Counted from the stretch's first letter, positions 41,902 to 51,301 are shown. The stretch: 64,000 bases of DNA from UBA4085 sp964556755 (GCA_964556755.1 CAZKXI010000008.1:62001-126000), one strand, 5' to 3'. Made by a program: numbers and translations. The notes: generated from the sequence alone by a model not told the origin.

Positions 41902-43854
41902 TCACAGCGTCACTTCGTTGGAGACGGCCATCTCGGCGCCTCCGACCACCGCGACCAGCTTGTAGGTGTAGCTGACGCCTTTCGCCAGGTATTTATCGTA
42001 GTAGACCAGGCTTGTCCCGACCTCAGCCGGGGTCATCTCCTTGATGGCGGCGAATCCGCCGGAGCCCGACTTGCGGTACAGGATGTACTTCTGGACCGTG
42101 CCCGTCCCGGTCCCGGTGACCGTGATATTGAGCTTGGCGTACTCCCTGACGACGGCCCAAGCCTGCTCGCTCAGCCGGGATCCGGACATCGCCAGGGTCA
42201 CGTTCGCCACGAAGACCGTGATCTGGTGCGATCCGGTCAGACCTCCCGTGTCGTAGGCCACCGCCTTGAGGGTGTGGGATCCGGCCTCCAGGCCCGTGAC
42301 GTCCCAATCGAAGCCGTAGGGCGCCCCGGCATCCGTGAATTGGAGAGCCCCGTCGGCGTAGAACTCGACCTTGGCTACGCCCGTGTCATCCGAGGCCGTG
42401 GCCGCGACGGGCACCGTACCGCTGAGTCCTTGGCCCTCCGCAGGATTGGTGATCTGAACGGCGGGCGGGGCGTTGACGAAATTGGCGAAGAGCTTGCAAT
42501 CGCGATCGACGGTGAAGACGATGGGGTTGGCCGTGCCGGTGGCGACGCCGGTCCAGGACTGGAACCGCCAGCCCGTGTCGGGGTAGGCCTTAACGCTGAG
42601 GTTGGCTCCGGCCGGAACCTGGAAAGCGCCCTGGGGATCGGTGGATCCCCCTCCGTTCGATTTGATGCTGACCCAGTAGAGCGTCTGCTCGGCGCCGAAG
42701 AGGAAGTTCTTGACCTGGGCTTTCTCGGCATCGCTCATGAATTCCACGGCGCCTTCGGGCAGCCCGACCAGCTCGACGGCTTTAGCCGCTGCCGCCGCCT
42801 TGCTGGGCTGGGCCACGGCGAAGTTCATGATGCAGTAGGTCTCGCCGGCCGGGATGGTCATGACGTAGGCCCAGTAGGGATTGTCATCACCTTCGGAAAA
42901 GCTGATGTCGGCCAGGGGGACTGGGAGATTTCCCGTTCCCTGCATGACGTGGGCCAGCCGCGGATCGCTCGACCAGCCGAAGTCCGCTCTCTTCATCCAG
43001 CGGGCCATTGGTCCGGGCCAAGGCAAGGCCCCCTCAGGAAAATCGTAGTCTTCCATGGTGCCGACCCAGGTGTCGGACAAAGCGGCCGTCCTGTCTCCAT
43101 CCGAAGAGCCGAAGATGGTGGTCCAGCTGTCCGATCCGAGGTTGTTGCACGTCACCACGGTCACGGCGATCGGCTCGCCTGTGTCATTGCGGAAGAAGTT
43201 CAGCCAGCGGGCGAAGGAATCGCCGGAGGGCACGTAGACTTTCCGCCACATGGCCAGGCCGCCGTCGGGGGCGGGGCCGACCGCTTGACTCGTATTCGGG
43301 TATGCGTATTGCGTGGCGAAGACGTACTCGCGTCCGCCCGCGTCGGGATCCGCCGTCGGCGGGCCGTTCTGGTTGAAGATGATGAAAGGGTCGCCGACGA
43401 ACGCCGGACCGGTGTGGCCGACGAAGTTGATGGCCAGGCTGTTGTATCCGTCGAAGGCGTCGCTGAGCGTCGTCCATGTGCTGGATCCGCTGGACGTGGT
43501 GGCTTGGACGCTGGTGGTATAAGTGGCGTCGCTCATAGCCCCGGAGGCCGAGGACGACGTCGTGTAGGTGACATCCGTGTTGAGGAACCACTCCAGCCCG
43601 CTGGAGTCGACGAGGTCGACGGTGCCGGTCAAGCCCATGGCCGTCGCCCTTCCGGCGGCGGTCGGGGACCCGACCGGGATCGAACCGGGCCGAGCCCGGC
43701 GGCCCGTCTTCTTCTCCAGCTTCGACTGCTGGCGCTGGATCTGCTGCTTGTCGGTCAGGACGACATCGGCTCTTAAGGCTTGCGCTCCGAAGGCGAACAG
43801 CACGGCTGCCGCCGCCAGAGCGTCTAGGAGCCGGATGCGAGGCGGCTTGCGCAT
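41902..43854 (-). CDS. Secreted multi-domain surface protein (InlB-repeat, Ig, Fn3-like)
   Basis: 650-residue exported protein. ATG 43854 (MRKPPRIRLLDALAAAAVLF) with GGGAGGG eight bases upstream is chosen over in-frame ATG 43887. The N-terminal 380 residues form a Ser/Thr- and Gly-rich beta domain (SSGLEWFLNTDVTYTTSSSA, FIIFNQNGPPTADPDAGGRE). After that come a divergent InlB-type repeat (ANLSVKAYPDTGWRFQSWTG), a bacterial Ig-like domain (PAVQITNPAEGQGLSGTVPV, VKVEFYADGALQF-like) and a C-terminal Fn3-like domain (YILYRKSGSGGFAAIKEMTP). No catalytic motif is evident. It is probably a cell-surface or secreted binding protein, transcribed with the barrel downstream. Confidence 0.77.
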   Translation of the reverse strand: MRKPPRIRLLDALAAAAVLFAFGAQALRADVVLTDKQQIQRQQSKLEKKTGRRARPGSIPVGSPTAAGRATAMGLTGTVDLVDSSGLEWFLNTDVTYTTSSSASGAMSDATYTTSVQATTSSGSSTWTTLSDAFDGYNSLAINFVGHTGPAFVGDPFIIFNQNGPPTADPDAGGREYVFATQYAYPNTSQAVGPAPDGGLAMWRKVYVPSGDSFARWLNFFRNDTGEPIAVTVVTCNNLGSDSWTTIFGSSDGDRTAALSDTWVGTMEDYDFPEGALPWPGPMARWMKRADFGWSSDPRLAHVMQGTGNLPVPLADISFSEGDDNPYWAYVMTIPAGETYCIMNFAVAQPSKAAAAAKAVELVGLPEGAVEFMSDAEKAQVKNFLFGAEQTLYWVSIKSNGGGSTDPQGAFQVPAGANLSVKAYPDTGWRFQSWTGVATGTANPIVFTVDRDCKLFANFVNAPPAVQITNPAEGQGLSGTVPVAATASDDTGVAKVEFYADGALQFTDAGAPYGFDWDVTGLEAGSHTLKAVAYDTGGLTGSHQITVFVANVTLAMSGSRLSEQAWAVVREYAKLNITVTGTGTGTVQKYILYRKSGSGGFAAIKEMTPAEVGTSLVYYDKYLAKGVSYTYKLVAVVGGAEMAVSNEVTL

Positions 43855-43892
43855 GACGATAGCCCTCCCATCAGATGAAGAGTCCACGCGCC

Positions 43893-43921
43893 AATCTATG
43901 AAATAACGTGGCTCCCGTCAA
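43893..43921 (-). promoter_or_regulatory. Promoter of the surface-protein/barrel unit
   Basis: Minus-strand TTGACG (43921-43916) and TAGATT (43898-43893) have a 17-base spacer and lie 39 bases upstream of the ATG at 43854. A separate plus-strand TATAAT at 43993-43998 serves the divergent sulfatase-like gene. Confidence 0.6.
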
Positions 43922-44025
43922 GCCGGATGCTCGGAGGGAAGAAAGCCGCGAAGACCGGAGAAAACGAGGCGGCGGAAAGCGCGTGAATCGGGTATAATTC
44001 CCCCCCTGGCGCGGGAGGCCGGGTC

Positions 44026-46242
44026 ATGGCGCAATCGATCAGCTCGACGCGGGGCGTATCGCGGCGCCGAAGCCTGATCCCCGTCCTTGCCGGCGTGGGA
44101 ATCCTGTTGGCGGTCGGGGCGGCCTGGCTCCTTTTCGGCCGCCGCCCGGCCCGACCCAACATTCTCCTGGTCACCATTGATACCGAGCGGGCCGATCGCC
44201 TGGGCTGCTACGGCTACAGCCCGGCCCGGACTCCGGTCGCGGATGGCCTGGCCTCCGAAGGGATCCTGTTCCGCGATTGCGCCGCCTCGGCTCCCATCAC
44301 CCTCCCGTCGCATGCCACCATCCTGACCGGCCTGCATCCCCCGGCCCACGGGGTGCGGGACAACGGCGTCTTTTCTCTGGACGATCAGGCCGTGACTCTG
44401 GCCGAGCGGCTCCGGGAGGCGGGCTATGAAACCCGGGCCTTCGTCTCCGGCGTCGTGCTCAATCGACGCTACGGGTTGGCCCAGGGATTCGACGGCTATG
44501 ACGACGACCTGTGGGCCGAGAGCGATCCCAAGATGTTCATGATCCGGGAGCGCAAGGCGGCCCGGACGATCGATACGGCCCTGGAATGGTTGTCGGGCCG
44601 GACGGGCCGGGCCTCTCGGCGCCCTTTCCTTGCTTGGATCCACCTCTTCGATCCTCATCAGCCGACGAGTCCTCCCGCTTGGACCCGGTCCGTCACCGTG
44701 TCTCCCTACGACGGCGAGATCGCCTATGCCGACCGTGAGCTGGGGCGGTTCGTCGCCGCCTTGCGGGAGAGGCGCCTGCTCGACGACACGGTCGTCGTCT
44801 ATACGGCCGACCACGGCGAGAGCTTGGGCGAGCACCAGGAGAAAACCCACGCCATCTTCATCTATGAGGCGACGGTCCGGGTGCCCTTGATCATCCGGTA
44901 CCCGCGGCTCTTCAAGGCGGGATCAGTCTACGGCGGCCCCGTTCGCCACGTCGACATCGTCCCCACGCTCCTTGCGATCCTGGGCCGGCCCGGGGGGGAG
45001 CAGACCCAGGGCCTTGATCTGACGCCAGTCGGGAGGGGAGAGGCGCTCCCTCCCGATCTCGTCCAGTATTCCGAGTCGCGGCTGTCCGAGCTGGGCTTCG
45101 GCATGGCCCCGCTCTACGGGGTCCGGTCGGGAGGCTGGAAGTGGATCCGGGCCCCCCGTCCCGAGCTCTACGATCTGCAGGTCGATCCCCGGGAGCTGAG
45201 CAATGTTGTGGATGGCAACCCGGCGCTGGCCAAGCGGCTGGACGGCGAGCTGGACCGGGTCTTCGCCGACAGCCGAGGTCGCGCCATACGGGAGCGGACT
45301 CAGCCTCTCAGCTCCGAGACCGAGGAGATGCTCCGCAGCCTCGGTTATTTGGCGGCCAAGGGCGCCCGGGAAAGTATGGGCGGCATGGATCCCAAGGACG
45401 GCATCGCCGTCCACAATGACCTGGAGGAGGCCCGCCATGCCGCCCAGAAAGGCGACTGGGTGGCGGCGGAGAAGGGCCTGCGCGGGATTCTAGCCAAAGT
45501 TCCCGGTCACCTGACGGCCCGCAACATCCTCGGCCTGGCATATCTGCGGCAAGGCCGCCTGGAAGAAGCCAAGGCGGAATATTCGGCTTCGCTGGAGGCG
45601 GATCCAGGCCAATCCCGCGTCTTCGTCCAGCTGGCCGGAATCGCTCTTCTGGAGAACAAGCTCGCCGATGCCGAGGGCCTGCTCCGCCAGGCGCTGGACA
45701 TCACGCCGGGATTCGTCGAGGCCTACTCCCAGCTCGGGCTCATCGCGTCTCTGCGTGGCGACGAGGCGGGCGCCCGGTCCTGGTATGATAAAGCGGTCGC
45801 CGTCGATCCGGAGTTTCCGGCCGTCTACCGGAGGGTCGGCGATATGTATTTCGAGAAGGGCCAGTGGGAGAAAGCCCTGGCCGCTTACCGTACCGCGGCC
45901 GAGAAGTTTCCCCGCGACTACAGGGCTCTTGTCCAGGCCGGCACCTGCAGCCGGCGCCTCGGCCGTCTCGGGGACGCCGAAGACCTCTTCCGTCGGGCGA
46001 TCAAGGCCGGGCGGGGGGCCTGGGCGCCCCACTACAACCTGGCCTGCCTGTTCGCCGTCCAGGGCCGGATCGAGGCGGCGGCCGAGGAGCTGCGCCAAGC
46101 CCTCAAGCGGGGCTTCAACTCCCTCAAGCTCCTGACCGAAGATCCCGATCTGGCGGGGCTGAGGGCCTCGGATCTCTATCCCAAGATCCTGGACGCTGTG
46201 CGGGAGCGCCAGCACGATATCGAGCTCGAAGAAGGGGAATGA
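44026..46242 (+). CDS. Sulfatase-like hydrolase fused to TPR repeats
   Basis: 738-residue protein with a signal anchor at about 17-37 (IPVLAGVGILLAVGAAWLLF). The alkaline-phosphatase/sulfatase domain spans about 43-420: metal-binding start ILLVTIDTERADRLGCYGY, then APITLPSHATILTG, and VVYTADHGESLGEHQEK. At the place of the formylglycine Cys/Ser in sulfatases (CxPSR) there is Thr92 in TLPSH, so it is probably not a sulfatase but a phosphatase, phosphodiesterase or phosphotransferase. Residues about 460-710 are TPRs (ARNILGLAYLRQGRLEEAKA, AYSQLGLIASLRGDEAGARS). GGGAGG ribosome-binding site; TATAAT at 43993-43998. Confidence 0.83.
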   Translation: MAQSISSTRGVSRRRSLIPVLAGVGILLAVGAAWLLFGRRPARPNILLVTIDTERADRLGCYGYSPARTPVADGLASEGILFRDCAASAPITLPSHATILTGLHPPAHGVRDNGVFSLDDQAVTLAERLREAGYETRAFVSGVVLNRRYGLAQGFDGYDDDLWAESDPKMFMIRERKAARTIDTALEWLSGRTGRASRRPFLAWIHLFDPHQPTSPPAWTRSVTVSPYDGEIAYADRELGRFVAALRERRLLDDTVVVYTADHGESLGEHQEKTHAIFIYEATVRVPLIIRYPRLFKAGSVYGGPVRHVDIVPTLLAILGRPGGEQTQGLDLTPVGRGEALPPDLVQYSESRLSELGFGMAPLYGVRSGGWKWIRAPRPELYDLQVDPRELSNVVDGNPALAKRLDGELDRVFADSRGRAIRERTQPLSSETEEMLRSLGYLAAKGARESMGGMDPKDGIAVHNDLEEARHAAQKGDWVAAEKGLRGILAKVPGHLTARNILGLAYLRQGRLEEAKAEYSASLEADPGQSRVFVQLAGIALLENKLADAEGLLRQALDITPGFVEAYSQLGLIASLRGDEAGARSWYDKAVAVDPEFPAVYRRVGDMYFEKGQWEKALAAYRTAAEKFPRDYRALVQAGTCSRRLGRLGDAEDLFRRAIKAGRGAWAPHYNLACLFAVQGRIEAAAEELRQALKRGFNSLKLLTEDPDLAGLRASDLYPKILDAVRERQHDIELEEGE

Positions 46243-46250
46243 GGCGAAAT

Positions 46251-47663
46251 ATGTCCTTAACCACCTCCGACGTTATCCAGGCCCTGGAAGCGATCGTCGG
46301 CTCCGGCCAGGTCCTCTCCGATCCGGACTGCCTGCCGGCCTATGATCACGACGAGTTCTCCCTGCCGGAGATCCGGCGCCGCCCCGACGTCGTCGTTCGG
46401 CCGCGGACGGCGGCCGAAGTCGCGGCCGTGCTGAAGCTGGCCAACGAACGCGGCATTCCGGTCACCCCGCGCGGCGGGGCCACCGGGCTGTGCGGGGGCT
46501 GCGTCCCGGTGGAGGGCGGCCTCGTCCTGTCGCTGGAGCGGATGAAAGGCATCGTCATCGACGCCGGCAATCAGGTGGCCGAGGCCGAGGCGGGCGTGAC
46601 CCTGATCGAGCTGGAGAGGGCCGTCGACGAGGCCGGCTTCAACTTCCCCCCCCATCCGGGCGAGGAGAGCGCCATGGTCGGCGGCATGATCGCCACCAAC
46701 GCCGGCGGCAGCCGGGCTGTGAAGTACGGCGTCATCCGGCAGTATGTCCGCGGCCTTGAGGTCGTCACCGCCGCGGGCGAGATCCTCAGCCTGGGCGGCA
46801 AGCTGATCAAGAGCAGCACCGGCTACAACCTCCTGCACCTGTTCATCGGCTCGGAGGGGACGCTGGGCGTCATCACCAAGGCCGTCATCTCCTTCCGGGC
46901 CAAGCCGGCCGTGACCCGGTCGCTGGTCGTCCCCTTCGAGACGCTGGAGGCGGCCATCGAGACGGTGCCGGAGCTGTTCCGGCGGGACATCGTGCCGCTG
47001 GCCCTGGAGTTCGTGCCCCTCGACGTCATCCGCATCACCGAGGCCCATCTGCAGCGGACCTGGCCCAGCCACGACGGGGACACTCATCTCTTCGTCATCC
47101 TGGACGCCGGATCCGAGGAGGAGATGGACCGGCTGTCCGAGGCGGTGGCCGAGACCGTGCTCGGGCGGGGGGCCTTGGACGTCTTCATCGCCGACACCCC
47201 GGCCAAGCAGGACAACGTCCTGGCCATCCGCTCCCGCATGTACGAAGCCCTCAAGGCCGAGACGGTCGAGATCCTGGACATCTGCGTGCCGCGGGCCGAG
47301 ATTCCCGGCCACGTCAAGCGGGTCAGCGAGATCGCGGCCAAGTACGGCGTCTGGCTGCCGACCTTCGGCCACGCCGGAGACGGCAACGTCCACACGCACC
47401 TGATGAAGGCCCGCTGCGAGAACGGGACCATCGTCCCCGTCCCCGAAGCGGAGTGGCGGGCGACCCTGGAGCCGGTCCGGGCCGAGATCTACGCCGACGG
47501 CATGGCCCGGGGCGGGGTCATCTCCGGCGAGCACGGCGTGGGGCTGGTCAAAAAGCCCTATTTGGCGGCCAGCCTGTCTCCGGCCCAGATCGAGCTGATG
47601 CGCGGGATCAAGCGGGCTTTCGATCCCCGCGGCATCCTCAATCCGGGCAAGATCTTCGACTGA
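46251..47663 (+). CDS. FAD-linked oxidase, GlcD/D-lactate dehydrogenase family
   Basis: 470-residue flavoprotein. The PCMH-type FAD domain includes PDVVVRPRTAAEVAAVLKLA, PVTPRGGATGLCGGCVPVEG and MVGGMIATNAGGSRAVKYGV; the C-terminal FAD oxidase domain has LPTFGHAGDGNVHTHLM, the active-site His motif, and SGEHGVGLVKKPYL. It oxidises a 2-hydroxy acid such as glycolate or D-lactate. The adjacent gene encodes ACT domains. No GlcE, GlcF or iron-sulfur partner is present. Start ATG 46251 is preferred for sequence conservation; ATG 46239 overlaps the previous stop but has poor ribosome-binding-site spacing. Confidence 0.85.
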   Translation: MSLTTSDVIQALEAIVGSGQVLSDPDCLPAYDHDEFSLPEIRRRPDVVVRPRTAAEVAAVLKLANERGIPVTPRGGATGLCGGCVPVEGGLVLSLERMKGIVIDAGNQVAEAEAGVTLIELERAVDEAGFNFPPHPGEESAMVGGMIATNAGGSRAVKYGVIRQYVRGLEVVTAAGEILSLGGKLIKSSTGYNLLHLFIGSEGTLGVITKAVISFRAKPAVTRSLVVPFETLEAAIETVPELFRRDIVPLALEFVPLDVIRITEAHLQRTWPSHDGDTHLFVILDAGSEEEMDRLSEAVAETVLGRGALDVFIADTPAKQDNVLAIRSRMYEALKAETVEILDICVPRAEIPGHVKRVSEIAAKYGVWLPTFGHAGDGNVHTHLMKARCENGTIVPVPEAEWRATLEPVRAEIYADGMARGGVISGEHGVGLVKKPYLAASLSPAQIELMRGIKRAFDPRGILNPGKIFD

Positions 47664-47670
47664 AGCCCGG

Positions 47671-47699
47671 TTGCTTTTTGATGGGCCGGGCCTTATATT
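47671..47699 (+). promoter_or_regulatory. Candidate promoter of the ACT-domain gene
   Basis: TTGCTT at 47671-47676 and TATATT at 47694-47699 have a 17-base spacer and lie 69 bases before the ACT gene start, just after the stop of the oxidase gene. Confidence 0.4.
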
Positions 47700-47767
47700 G
47701 AAGGCACCAAAATGGCATCGAAGCCGGCCTCTCGCGAGACCCGCCATCTCCAAGTCAAGGGGTAACC

Positions 47768-48148
47768 ATGGAACGCATTACCGAGATCTTCGTCATCCTG
47801 GAGAACAAGCCTTCGACCCTGGGCGATCTGTGCGGCTACCTGGCCGAGAACGAGATCAACATCGAGAGCATCGGGGTCTTTCACGATACGGCCAAGATCT
47901 ACGTCAAGAGCCTGAACAAGGCCGTCAAGCTCCTGGAGAAGCTCAATTACACGATCGAGCTGCGCGACGTCCTCCTGATCGACCTGGAGAACCGTCCCGG
48001 CGCCCTGGCCGAGCTGACCGGCAAGCTGGGCGACGAGGGCATCAACATCGAGTACGCCTACGGCACCCTCAGCCGCAAGAACAACATGATCTCCGTCATC
48101 ATCGACCCGTCCGACATCGAGAAGGCCGAGAAGGCCCTCAAGGCCTAA
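47768..48148 (+). CDS. Tandem ACT-domain protein
   Basis: 126-residue protein made of two ACT domains: residues about 4-66 (ITEIFVILENKPSTLGDLCG, NEINIESIGVFHDTAKIYVK) and about 69-126 (VLLIDLENRPGALAELTGKL, EGINIEYAYGTLSRKNNMIS). Both have the Gly-containing turn between the first strand and helix where amino acids bind. Stand-alone ACT proteins usually bind amino acids as sensors; no catalytic domain is attached. AAGGGG gives the ribosome-binding site. It may regulate amino-acid metabolism, such as the nearby oxidase, but this is inferred from proximity only. Confidence 0.82.
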   Translation: MERITEIFVILENKPSTLGDLCGYLAENEINIESIGVFHDTAKIYVKSLNKAVKLLEKLNYTIELRDVLLIDLENRPGALAELTGKLGDEGINIEYAYGTLSRKNNMISVIIDPSDIEKAEKALKA

Positions 48149-48212
48149 GGCGGCGGTGGATCTCTCTCAAGCCTATTTGGGTAGAACAGGGCGTTCAAGA
48201 GAAATTAAAAGG

Positions 48213-48231
48213 GGAAGGCCTGTCTCCTTCC
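48213..48231 (-). terminator. Candidate terminator after the hydrolase-lactamase gene
   Basis: A ggaagg / ccttcc stem with a 7-base loop starts at the base after the stop of the minus-strand gene; on that strand it is followed by CCTTTTAATTTC, a weak T-rich tail. The stem is only 6 base pairs, so termination would be modest. It could also serve the convergent ACT gene. Confidence 0.4.
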
Positions 48232-50715
48232 TTATTGGACGGAAGACAACACGGCCGGAAGAACGTACCTGCTGATCATCGAAAAATACTCGGATTTGAC
48301 ATCCCGACCGTAGTTTCCGGCGGTGAAGACGATGACCATGTTCAAATCGGGAAAAACAGCGAGGAGCTGCCCCCCGTCACCGGGGACGAAATAGGAATGG
48401 ACCGTTCCTCCCTTCGTTTTCAGATCGACCTGCATCCAATAGTAGCCGTAACCCCAGCCCCAGATGCCGTGGAGGTCTAATAATTGTTCGGTCGATTCGC
48501 GAACCCATTTTTCGGAGATGATGTTTTTTCCCTGCCAGTTACCGTTGTTCAGAAACAATTGACCGATCTTCGCAAGGTCCCGTGAACGCAGCGCCAATCC
48601 ACCATCCGTTTCAAGGGAGCCGTCAAAATAGCGTGTCCAGGGATAGTCCGAGATCCCCAGGGGATGGAAAAGCTCCCGACCGGCGTAGCGGTCGACGTCC
48701 ATTCCGCAAGCATGCTTGAGCACGGCGCCCATGACGGTGGGAACGCCGTTGGAATAGTTGAACTTCGCGCCCGGCGTGGCGACAAGAGGTCTCTCCAGGA
48801 CGTATTGGATCACATCCTCGCGGTTGTACATTTCTCCGCCGTTGTTCCTGGGATCGTCCCATGGATATTTGAACTGTTCCCATTCCCACCCCGGAGTCAT
48901 GGTCAGCATATCTTTGATCGTGATCGCCCTTTTTTCGTCGTTGAACGAGGCCGCGTAGGCGGGCAGATATTTATGGATCGGCTCTGCCGTATCCGCGAGA
49001 AGACCCTGATCGATGGCGATCCCGCAGAGCGCCGACAGCACGCTCTTGGTCGTGGAGGCTAAATGATGCGGCCTGTCCCGGAATACTCGCTTGATCCAAG
49101 ATCCATAGCGTCTGCCGTTCGTGGCAAAATACTCTTCCAGGACAAGCTTGCCGTCTTTCGCAAGGAGAAAGCTGTGGATATCATCGTGTTCTCCCCGGGC
49201 GATCCCTTCCGCGAACCGGATCATGGCCTCACGATCGATCTCCACGGCCGAGAGATCCGCGCATTCCCAGCCGTCGTCGAGGGATTCAGGGACTTCGTAG
49301 GCGTACCCCTGCCCCGTCTCCGCGGCGAGCCGGCTTATCCAGTCGTCCTGGTCCTTCCTGCGAACGAAGGTCCACGTTGATCTCTCGCCCTTCCATTCCT
49401 TGACGACCTTCATGGAATTTCCGTCCCTGCCCAGTCGTCCCCGGTGGGCCTCCCAGAAAACGGCGCCATCGTCGACGGTCACGTCGAGATCGTATTCCCA
49501 GACCTGGCAGCGCGGGGTCAAGTCGTAGATCAAGGTCATCGCCATCCGGCCATTGGGCTTCCTGGCGATGAGCCGCAGCTGCCTATTCCTCTCGGCGAAC
49601 TTGCCGTCGGGCGAACCCTCCCAGCAGCCGGTGATATCCGGCTCGGATCGGGGGACCGCGGGGATCCTCCTCTTAGCCGTCCCGGCTCCTAATTCGCGCA
49701 GCCAGGCTTCCATGGTCTCGAGATATTCGGGAGCGTAGTATTGCCGATCTGCCCGGCTGCGCCGCCTCTGTTCATCTAAGCTGCCGGTTTTGCTCAAGAC
49801 CAGGTTGTGGTCGGCGCCAGAGATCAACTTAACCCGAGACGCGGGATTCGCCGCCCGGCCCAAGGCGCGGGTGTAAGCCGCAACCCCCTGAGCTGGATCC
49901 ACCTGCATGTCCTTTTCCCCGAACAAGGCCAGGATGGGAATATCCGTCGCTTCGATGATCCCCATCGGATCGAAAAAGCCCTCATCTTCAGGCGAATGCG
50001 GCTTCCATTCGCTTTCGGTCCACAGAGCTGAGACGAAACCGAGCGTTCTCTGGGCGGGATGATCGTAGAGAGGCTTGGCGTGTCGCAGGTATTCCGGGTG
50101 GTTTCTTGCCGAATAAAGCCCCCGGAAATGGGCTTCCATTCGCTTGGCCTCATCCTCGGGCATCCCGGCGAAGGCGAGCTGCCTGCGGATGAGGTAGGCC
50201 GTCTGATCGATCCCGTTCGTCCCCGGACAGCCCACGCAGATCATAAAGCGGATGTCCTTCGTGCGTTCGAGGGCCAAGGGCATCACGTAGCCCGCCTGGC
50301 TGACCCCCCAGAGGCCGATCCGGCCGGCATCGATGGCCCGGTGCTTTTTCATGAACTCGATGGCGTCCCCAAGGATGGCGGCTCGCTCGGCCAGCCTTCT
50401 GTCCCGGCTGAGGGAGCCGGTCGACTCTCCGCTGCCGGGCTTGTCCCAGAGCAGCGTTGCGTAGCCCGCGCGGAGGATCGCTTCCTTCGGCTTGGCTAGG
50501 GCTCCCCGAGTGGCGGGGCCGTCTCCGTGCACCATGATGACGAGAGGGTGGCGACCTTCTCCTTCGGGGATCCTGAGCTCGCCGACGACCTTGAAATCGC
50601 CGGATCGAAAAGCGATCAATTCCGTTCTGTAAGGAACATCGATCCGGGCTGTGCAGGCCAGGCAGGGTAAAAACAGCGGGATAATTAAGAGCCGAAAAAG
50701 GCTGAAGGCCTTCAC
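48232..50715 (-). CDS. Alpha/beta-hydrolase fused to class C beta-lactamase-like domain
   Basis: 827-residue exported protein, starting GTG 50715 with GGGAGGA upstream. The N-terminal signal has FLPCLACTA, a non-ideal lipobox. Residues about 30-340 are an alpha/beta hydrolase: oxyanion MVHGDGP, nucleophile Ser139 in GLWGVSQAGY, acid in LFGEKDMQV, His in GADHNLV. A middle beta domain (about 355-470, GCWEGSPDGKFAERNRQLRL) links to a serine beta-lactamase/penicillin-binding-like domain with SxxK in ASTTKSVLS, YSN in NYSNGVP and WTRYFDGS near the end. This fusion joins two serine hydrolases in one chain. The DNA here looks more AT-rich than flanking genes, possibly from recent transfer. Confidence 0.8.
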   Translation of the reverse strand: MKAFSLFRLLIIPLFLPCLACTARIDVPYRTELIAFRSGDFKVVGELRIPEGEGRHPLVIMVHGDGPATRGALAKPKEAILRAGYATLLWDKPGSGESTGSLSRDRRLAERAAILGDAIEFMKKHRAIDAGRIGLWGVSQAGYVMPLALERTKDIRFMICVGCPGTNGIDQTAYLIRRQLAFAGMPEDEAKRMEAHFRGLYSARNHPEYLRHAKPLYDHPAQRTLGFVSALWTESEWKPHSPEDEGFFDPMGIIEATDIPILALFGEKDMQVDPAQGVAAYTRALGRAANPASRVKLISGADHNLVLSKTGSLDEQRRRSRADRQYYAPEYLETMEAWLRELGAGTAKRRIPAVPRSEPDITGCWEGSPDGKFAERNRQLRLIARKPNGRMAMTLIYDLTPRCQVWEYDLDVTVDDGAVFWEAHRGRLGRDGNSMKVVKEWKGERSTWTFVRRKDQDDWISRLAAETGQGYAYEVPESLDDGWECADLSAVEIDREAMIRFAEGIARGEHDDIHSFLLAKDGKLVLEEYFATNGRRYGSWIKRVFRDRPHHLASTTKSVLSALCGIAIDQGLLADTAEPIHKYLPAYAASFNDEKRAITIKDMLTMTPGWEWEQFKYPWDDPRNNGGEMYNREDVIQYVLERPLVATPGAKFNYSNGVPTVMGAVLKHACGMDVDRYAGRELFHPLGISDYPWTRYFDGSLETDGGLALRSRDLAKIGQLFLNNGNWQGKNIISEKWVRESTEQLLDLHGIWGWGYGYYWMQVDLKTKGGTVHSYFVPGDGGQLLAVFPDLNMVIVFTAGNYGRDVKSEYFSMISRYVLPAVLSSVQ

Positions 50716-51028
50716 CCGGTCCTCCCGATCCAGATAAGAACTGCGAAGAGGATAAGGCCAGGGCTCAGGGGAACCAGGAGCGTCGGGCAGCAGACGGATG
50801 CCCGGTTCCGTCCGCCCTCGATAGCGTAGGCTTCGTTCGCCGATCCCTTTTTAGGGGCGGCGCCGGAAAGACCCCGGTGTTTGATGATCAGTCCCATGAA
50901 AGTCTTTTACGAGGTGCTATCGAAGACCGGGGCCGGAGGCTTCTGCAATCTCCTGCTGGACCGGAAGAAAGCCCCCGGCTCCGCTTCCGAAGCGCGGGTC
51001 AAGACATGTCTGTCGCCCGCCATGCGCC
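50716..51028. other. Non-coding gap
   Basis: About 310 bp between the start of the hydrolase-lactamase gene and the end of a small membrane-protein gene. Short open frames exist, including a 49-codon plus-strand frame from ATG 50896, but none has a ribosome-binding site or recognisable sequence. No promoter of good quality is seen for the gene starting at 50715. Confidence 0.5.
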
Positions 51029-51301
51029 TTACCGAGCCCGCATGATCACGCCGGCGATCGCGAAGACCAGGGCTATCTGAATGGCCCCGATGCAGACGCG
51101 GTAGAGAGGTCCCGGCTTCCCGGTCTCCTTCACTGTTTGGTCCCTGTAGGCCTTCACGTACTTATAGAAATAGATGCGGGCCAGGACAATTCTCGTCTTG
51201 TAGCCGTGGCGGTCGAGCCAGGCCATGATCATAATGAAGGTGGCGACGTGGACGATCGCCGCCGCCGCCCCAAGCCCGAGAAGGATCGACCTGATCGGCA
51301 T
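51029..51301 (-). CDS. Small two-helix membrane protein
   Basis: 90-residue protein with hydrophobic helices at about 6-29 (ILLGLGAAAAIVHVATFIMI) and 67-86 (YRVCIGAIQIALVFAIAGVI), joined by a basic, Tyr-rich loop (RIVLARIYFYKYVKAYRDQT). GGGAGGACAAGG upstream gives a strong ribosome-binding site for ATG 51301. No family is recognised. Both sides are long gaps without genes, so it may be transcribed alone. Confidence 0.62.
   Translation of the reverse strand: MPIRSILLGLGAAAAIVHVATFIMIMAWLDRHGYKTRIVLARIYFYKYVKAYRDQTVKETGKPGPLYRVCIGAIQIALVFAIAGVIMRAR

Noticed and set aside
50896..51045. 49-codon plus-strand ORF (MKVFYEVLSKTGAGGF...)
   Set aside because: No ribosome-binding site, no known relatives recalled, and it overlaps the end of the small membrane-protein gene; could be chance.
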